A stretch of DNA of 9,421 bases from Alphaproteobacteria bacterium (GTDB lineage Bacteria > Pseudomonadota > Alphaproteobacteria > Rickettsiales > UBA6187), in contig JAJRPW010000059.1 of assembly GCA_024280585.1 (NCBI GenBank), positions 1 to 9,421 of the forward strand. Direction: 5' to 3'. Below the pieces are notes generated by a model that was given only the letters and a program-made list of their open reading frames with translations, did no database searches and had not been told where the DNA came from. The position numbers were made by a program, and so were the translations under genes. Shown here in pieces: positions 4,932-9,421 of the stretch (positions are counted from its first letter, which is position 1; the number at the start of each line of letters is the position of its first letter).

Positions 4932-6738
4932 TAAGAATAAAAGAGGTAAACTTTTTACAAGGCGCGTTTTATTTTTAAGCGGCCTAAAGGCGACGCTGCT
5001 TTTTTCCTTGATTGGCCGACTATATCACTTGCAAATCGTGAAGTCTGATGAATATAAAACTTTTTCTGACAGCAACCGAATCAAGCTACTTTTAGTGCCG
5101 CCATTAAGGGGGAAAATTCTGGATAGAAATAACGAAATATTAGCAGAAAACAAGAATTATTACCGTATATTATTCGATCCGGAAATAACTTCCGACAAGC
5201 AAGAAACAATAAATAAACTCAGTGATATACTTAAATTAAGCGCAGCGACAAAGAATAAAATTCTTAAAAAAATCAAAGGTCATAAATCCCGAAACTCATT
5301 GCTTTTGCATGATCATTTGACCTGGCAGGATGTGGCTAAAATAGAAGTAAACACTCCAGACTTACCGGGTATATCAATAGATGTCGGGCAAATAAGGCAT
5401 TTCCCTTTAGGCAGTATATCCCCGCATTTGATTGGTTATTTAGGTCCTGTATCGGAGAGGGAGATCAAAAAAAACCCTTTGCTAAATCATCCTGATTTCA
5501 AAATAGGCCGAAGCGGGATGGAGAAATCCTTTGAGGGGATTTTGCGCGGGAAAGTCGGTGTTAAAAAAATGGAGGTTGATGCGTTCGGCTTGACTGTCAG
5601 AGAGCTGAATCGGGAAGAAAGCCAGCCCGGCAAAGAATTAAAATTAACTATCCATAAGCAATTGCAGGAATTTGTAGGGAAAAGATTTGGCAGCAAAAGC
5701 GGCAGTGCAATAATCATAGATGTAACTAATGGTGAAACATTGTCATTTATTTCCAATCCCGGCTTTGATCCTAATCAATTCACCTATGGAGTTAGCTCGG
5801 ATTATTGGAGAAGTCTGATAGAAAATCCAGACAAACCACTTATAAACAAGGCAATTTCGAATCAATATCCTCCTGGTTCTACATTTAAATTAATTGTAGC
5901 TTTAGCTGCGCTTAAGGATGGGGTGGATCCCGACAAAAAGATTTACTGCCCGGGTTATATGGATGTAGGCAAAACCCGTTTTCGTTGCTGGAAAGAAGGT
6001 GGTCACGGTCATATGAGCATGAAACAGGCTATTATGCATTCCTGTAATGTATATTTTTTCAATACCTCTAAGAAGATTGGGGTAGATAAAATTGCGGAGA
6101 TGGCTAGAAAATTTGGGCTTGGTAGTAAAATTGGCCTGAATCTTTCCGGTGAATCAACCGGATTAGTGCCGACAACCAAATGGAAGAAAGATAAATACAA
6201 TGTTTCGTGGCAATTGGGCGACACTTTAAATGTAGGAATCGGACAGGGATATATGCTTACTACGCCGATACAACTTGCGGTAATGGTTTCGCGTATAGCA
6301 AGTGGCAAAAATGTAAATCCTAAATTATCGTTTACTAATTCACCTGATATTGCTGACCCAAATAATTTCCAGCCGTTGGATGTGAATGAGGAGCATCTGG
6401 CCTTTGTCCGGGATGGAATGAGGCGGGTTATTAATGTCCCTGGCGGAACTGCGTTTGGTAGCCGTATAAGAAGCAAGGATTTTTCGATGTCAGGAAAAAC
6501 AGGAACGTCACAAGTAATTTCCAAAAAAGGGTTGGAGAGCTTGGAGGGTTTAACAAAAGAAGAGTTAAAAAGAACAAAAAACCATGCACTTTTTGTCGGT
6601 TTTGGCCCCATTAAGGATCCTAAATATTCTGTAGCGGTGGTTGTTGAGCATGGTGGCGGTGGATCTGCAGCTGCAGCTCCAATCGCAAGAGATATTTTGT
6701 ATGAGGCGTATAAACTAAACAAGACCGGAGAATCCTGA
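4924..6738 (+). CDS. mrdA: Penicillin-binding protein 2, elongasome peptidoglycan transpeptidase
   Basis: PBP2 is the class B, monofunctional D,D-transpeptidase that crosslinks lateral-wall peptidoglycan together with RodA, and is the target of mecillinam in other bacteria. The 604-aa length is typical. A single N-terminal membrane anchor (about 15-36) is followed by the dimerisation/pedestal domain, opening with RGKILDRN (62-69). The transpeptidase domain contains all three active-site motifs: S319-TF-K322 (within PPGSTFK), S373-C-N375 and K525-TGT. The catalytic nucleophile is Ser319.

The gene overlaps mreD by 8 bp, and rodA begins 1 bp after its stop codon, matching the usual pairing of a class B PBP with its SEDS partner. 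No unusual substitutions are visible in the motifs. Confidence 0.97.
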   Translation: MLNKNKRGKLFTRRVLFLSGLKATLLFSLIGRLYHLQIVKSDEYKTFSDSNRIKLLLVPPLRGKILDRNNEILAENKNYYRILFDPEITSDKQETINKLSDILKLSAATKNKILKKIKGHKSRNSLLLHDHLTWQDVAKIEVNTPDLPGISIDVGQIRHFPLGSISPHLIGYLGPVSEREIKKNPLLNHPDFKIGRSGMEKSFEGILRGKVGVKKMEVDAFGLTVRELNREESQPGKELKLTIHKQLQEFVGKRFGSKSGSAIIIDVTNGETLSFISNPGFDPNQFTYGVSSDYWRSLIENPDKPLINKAISNQYPPGSTFKLIVALAALKDGVDPDKKIYCPGYMDVGKTRFRCWKEGGHGHMSMKQAIMHSCNVYFFNTSKKIGVDKIAEMARKFGLGSKIGLNLSGESTGLVPTTKWKKDKYNVSWQLGDTLNVGIGQGYMLTTPIQLAVMVSRIASGKNVNPKLSFTNSPDIADPNNFQPLDVNEEHLAFVRDGMRRVINVPGGTAFGSRIRSKDFSMSGKTGTSQVISKKGLESLEGLTKEELKRTKNHALFVGFGPIKDPKYSVAVVVEHGGGGSAAAAPIARDILYEAYKLNKTGES

Positions 6739-6739
6739 A

Positions 6740-7858
6740 ATGTCGGTAAATAATAAAACAATTTTTGGCAAAATTATATGCCTTAATTGGTCGTTAATTT
6801 TTCTTATTACTATTTTAGCCTCCGTTGGTTTTGCTATGTTATATTCAGCGGCAGAGGGAAATTTTTCTCCCTGGGCATCCAAGCAAATGTTACGTTTTAT
6901 TATATTATTTCCAATTATGATATTGATTGCTGTAATTGATATAAAATTTTGGCTGAAAACTTCTTATCTGATATATTTTCTGGCACTATCTGCGCTTGTA
7001 ATAACGGAATTTTTTGGCACTACATCAATGGGAGCAACACGCTGGATAAGAATAGGAGGCTTTAATATACAACCTTCCGAAATCATGAAAATATGTATAG
7101 TATTCGCTTTGGCTCGTTATTTTCATGCTACAAGCTCTGTGAATATACATAAAATTTTATATTTAATCCCGCCTTTAATTATGATTATTGTACCGGTTGC
7201 TCTTGTGCTAAAACAACCTGATCTTGGAACCGCACTTATAATCCTGATGGTGGCGGGCGCAGTATTTTTTGCTGCGGGAGTAAAAATATGGAAATTTATG
7301 GTGGTAATTATAGGTGGAATATGCTCTGTCCCGTTCTTATGGGTGTATCTTCATGATTATCAAAAACAGCGTGTTCTGGCATTTTTAAATCCTGAAACTG
7401 ACCCGTTGGGTAATGGTTATAATATCCTGCAGTCGAAGATCGCTATTGGCTCTGGTGGGTTTTCCGGCAAAGGATTTTTAAAAGGAACGCAAAGCCAGTT
7501 AAGTTTCTTGCCCGAAAAACAAACAGATTTTATTTTCACAATGTTAGCTGAAGAATTCGGTTTTATTGGCGGTTTAACGGTAATAATTTTATACGCAATA
7601 GTAATTGCTTACGGTATTTTTATATCACTGGCAGCAAGAAGCCATTTCGGCCGACTTATGGCCATAGGAGTTACTAACATATTGTTTTTTCATATATTTA
7701 TAAACATTGCTATGGTTATGGGGCTCATCCCGATTGTGGGAGCACCACTACCATTATTATCTTATGGTGGAACGATAATGATGACAATGTTGGTGTCTTT
7801 TGGGCTTTTACTGAACGTACATTTATATAGTAATGAACCCTTAGGCAGGACTGTTTGA
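6740..7858 (+). CDS. rodA: SEDS-family peptidoglycan glycosyltransferase RodA
   Basis: RodA is a polytopic inner-membrane glycosyltransferase that polymerises lipid II into glycan strands in complex with PBP2. The 372-aa protein is hydrophobic throughout, with about ten membrane segments. SEDS hallmarks visible are WIRIGGFNIQPSE (from Trp102), KQPDLGTALIIL, LPEKQTDFIFTMLAEEFGF and, near the C-terminus, GAPLPLLSYGGT. Asp263 in PEKQTDF aligns with the Asp shown to be catalytic in Escherichia coli RodA (Asp262). The LPEKQTDF sequence is characteristic of RodA and supports that call over FtsW.

It begins 1 bp after the mrdA stop codon. The gene ends the tightly packed cluster, and no clear terminator with a T run follows it. 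Confidence 0.96.
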   Translation: MSVNNKTIFGKIICLNWSLIFLITILASVGFAMLYSAAEGNFSPWASKQMLRFIILFPIMILIAVIDIKFWLKTSYLIYFLALSALVITEFFGTTSMGATRWIRIGGFNIQPSEIMKICIVFALARYFHATSSVNIHKILYLIPPLIMIIVPVALVLKQPDLGTALIILMVAGAVFFAAGVKIWKFMVVIIGGICSVPFLWVYLHDYQKQRVLAFLNPETDPLGNGYNILQSKIAIGSGGFSGKGFLKGTQSQLSFLPEKQTDFIFTMLAEEFGFIGGLTVIILYAIVIAYGIFISLAARSHFGRLMAIGVTNILFFHIFINIAMVMGLIPIVGAPLPLLSYGGTIMMTMLVSFGLLLNVHLYSNEPLGRTV

Positions 7859-7861
7859 AAA

Positions 7862-7887
7862 TGCCCTAAATTATGGCAAAATTGCCT
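7862..7887. repeat. Cluster of short inverted TGCC/GGCA motifs after rodA
   Basis: TGCC (7862-7865), GGCA (7875-7878) and TTGCC (7882-7886) can pair in alternative ways. The best pair is GGCAA (7875-7879) with TTGCC (7882-7886). The stems are only four to five base pairs and no T run follows, so an intrinsic terminator is unlikely. The position directly upstream of the lptD -35 box would also suit a protein-binding site. Confidence 0.3.
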
Positions 7888-7888
7888 A

Positions 7889-7917
7889 ATGACATGACAA
7901 GTTAAAAATATTATAAT
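7889..7917 (+). promoter_or_regulatory. Near-consensus sigma70-type promoter for lptD
   Basis: ATGACA at 7889-7894 (five of six matches to TTGACA) is followed after exactly 17 bp by a perfect TATAAT at 7912-7917. Transcription would start near 7924, giving a leader of about 30 nt before the lptD ATG. The -35 motif occurs twice in overlapping tandem (ATGACATGACA, 7889-7899), and only the first copy is well spaced. This suggests that lptD has its own promoter rather than depending only on read-through from rodA. Confidence 0.65.
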
Positions 7918-7952
7918 TCTGGATTGCTTCCCATAACCAAAAATTAACAATT

Positions 7953-9421
7953 ATGCGCTTATTTATTTATTTTATATTTATTTTATGCAGCTTCTCATCA
8001 GCAATTGCCGCGCAAAAAATCTCTGCCGAGGAGTTAAAAAACTCTCCGGCTCTTATTGAAGCTGATGAACTTTATTATGATAAGAAAACGTCCCTTGCTA
8101 TAGCCACGGGCAATGTGCAGCTAACACAAGGCGATAAGATATTAGTTGCCGATAAAATAATTTATGACCAAAAAAATAATATCGTTACAGCATCGGGTAA
8201 TGTTAGTTTGCATGAAGGTAATGGTAATATAATTTTTGCCGATAACATAGAATTAAAGGATAATTTCAAACAGGGTGTAATTGATAATTTCAGCGCAAGG
8301 TTATCTGATAACTCGCGAATTGCAGCAATAAAAGCTGAGAAACTTAATAATTCTATAACAATCTTTGAGAAAATTGTATATTCACCTTGTCCTATTTGCG
8401 AGAATAAACCTGAGAAAGCCCCTCTTTGGCAAATTAAAGCCCGGAAAGCCACCATTGATGAAAGCAAGCAACGCATATCTTATAACCATGCTTTCTTTGA
8501 AATATATGGTGTTCCGACATTATATACACCGTATATTTCCCATGCCACACCAAATGCTGACCGCAAAAATGGGTTCCTGACACCAAGCTATTCAACTGAT
8601 AAAATCTTTGGCACAAAAATAAAGGCTCCTTATTATTACAATATAGCACCGGATAAGGATTTAATCATTACACCGACGGCCACAGGTAAAGAGGGGGGAA
8701 TCCTCTCCGCAAAATACCGGCAATTAGTGAAAAACGGCGATTATGAGCTGATTGCGAGTATAACTAACCCTGATAAAATCGACCAGGTGGGCAATAAATT
8801 ATCCGGACAGGAAATCAGGGGGCATATAGAAGGTCGTGGCAGGTTTGAAATTAACGATATATGGAACTGGGGATTTGTTGGCAAAAGATCTACCGACGAT
8901 ACTTACTTACGCAAATATAATTTCGGTGACGAGGATGTATTAACCTCGAAAATCAATCTAAATGGTATACAAGGCAGGGATTATATCCGCATTGAGAGCC
9001 TTTCATTTCAGGGTTTGCGGCCAAATGATGATCCTGGACAAACGCCACTAATTATGCCGCATACGGATTTTCACAGTGAGCATAAATTAAGCAAATTTAA
9101 TTCCAGTCTTATTGTTGATGCAAATATTCTTGCTTTATCGCGCAGTGAGGGTGCGAGCTCCAACCGCCTGTCTTTAAAAGGAACCTGGAAGATTCCATAT
9201 ATAACCAAATCCGGCCATTTATTTGAAATTAATAATTCGCTACGGTCGGATGGTTATCTGGTTGATGATGTGCTGAAAAATCCATCAGATTCAGCCAGCA
9301 GGAAGCTGGACGGCCCTTCTGCAAGGTTTGTAGCCGAGACTGAATTAAAATGGAAATACCCTTTGGTTAAAAACATCTCGAAAAGTAAATTAATTATTGA
9401 ACCAACCGCCAATTTTATAGT
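7953..9421 (+). CDS. lptD: LPS-assembly protein LptD, N-terminal 489 codons (cut by the right edge)
   Basis: LptD is the outer-membrane beta-barrel that, with the lipoprotein LptE, inserts lipopolysaccharide into the outer leaflet. The frame from the ATG at 7953 is open to the window end. Residues 1-19 form a Sec signal peptide (MRLFIYFIFILCSFSSAIA, cleavage near AIA|AQ). The following OstA/LptA-like beta-jellyroll (about 30-130) shows repeating patterns such as DELYYDKKTSLAIATGNVQL and ADKIIYDQKNNIVTASGNV. Next come C146-PI-C149 and PEKAPLWQIKARKATID, then GVPTLYTPYIS and the GFLTPSY start of the LptD barrel region, as in alphaproteobacterial LptD proteins.

An in-frame TAA at 7914 excludes an upstream start in this frame. 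No strong Shine-Dalgarno sequence precedes the ATG. The rest of the barrel and the C-terminus lie outside the window. Confidence 0.95.
   Translation, partial: MRLFIYFIFILCSFSSAIAAQKISAEELKNSPALIEADELYYDKKTSLAIATGNVQLTQGDKILVADKIIYDQKNNIVTASGNVSLHEGNGNIIFADNIELKDNFKQGVIDNFSARLSDNSRIAAIKAEKLNNSITIFEKIVYSPCPICENKPEKAPLWQIKARKATIDESKQRISYNHAFFEIYGVPTLYTPYISHATPNADRKNGFLTPSYSTDKIFGTKIKAPYYYNIAPDKDLIITPTATGKEGGILSAKYRQLVKNGDYELIASITNPDKIDQVGNKLSGQEIRGHIEGRGRFEINDIWNWGFVGKRSTDDTYLRKYNFGDEDVLTSKINLNGIQGRDYIRIESLSFQGLRPNDDPGQTPLIMPHTDFHSEHKLSKFNSSLIVDANILALSRSEGASSNRLSLKGTWKIPYITKSGHLFEINNSLRSDGYLVDDVLKNPSDSASRKLDGPSARFVAETELKWKYPLVKNISKSKLIIEPTANFI

Noticed and set aside
6009..6761. Long minus-strand open frame of 250 codons opposite mrdA
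   Set aside because: It lies wholly over the conserved PBP2 transpeptidase domain, its product has no recognisable domain, and the plus-strand gene is certain.
7953..8010. LptD N-terminus read as a lipoprotein signal because of the Cys at residue 12
   Set aside because: The residues before the Cys (FIL) do not fit a lipobox, and a normal signal peptidase I site follows at AIA.

Overview
The window reads as part of a moderately AT-rich alphaproteobacterial chromosome. The evidence is the cell-wall elongation cluster mreB-mreC-mreD-mrdA-rodA placed directly after leuA, together with an LptD of the alphaproteobacterial type (a CxxC pair followed by a PLWQI...ARKA segment). A functional leucine pathway gene, lipopolysaccharide export and a full elongasome argue against the most reduced intracellular lineages. 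I cannot name a genus.

Layout. Positions 1-49 (minus strand) hold the first 16 codons of an unidentified gene that runs off the left edge. Its upstream region (50-134) carries perfect consensus -35 and -10 hexamers separated by a 19-bp spacer that contains a run of ten G. Transcribed the other way, 195-656 encodes an AAC(6')-like GNAT acetyltransferase that overlaps leuA (649-2166) by 8 bp. The family-like N-terminus of the acetyltransferase appears to extend upstream of any ordinary start codon. After a 117-bp gap comes mreB (2284-3327), then a second gap, then mreC, mreD, mrdA (PBP2) and rodA, tightly packed with spacings from an 8-bp overlap to 2 bp. A 94-bp gap with a near-consensus promoter leads to lptD (7953 to the right edge, incomplete).

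How the genes work together. MreB filaments, MreC and MreD organise the elongasome at the inner membrane. RodA (SEDS glycosyltransferase) and PBP2 (transpeptidase) polymerise and crosslink lateral peptidoglycan. LptD inserts LPS in the outer membrane, so the right two thirds of the window is an envelope-growth block. LeuA, the first committed step of leucine synthesis, is metabolically unrelated and probably shares only the neighbourhood.

The two signals most worth following are regulatory. One is the homopolymer-in-spacer promoter at 103-133, which has the architecture of a phase-variable promoter. The other is a 35-bp sequence repeated at 34 of 35 positions, in the same orientation, upstream of both mreB and mreC. 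It could give the two transcription units a shared promoter or operator. No CRISPR array, tRNA, rRNA or insertion sequence was seen, and there is no gene-free stretch longer than 300 bases.
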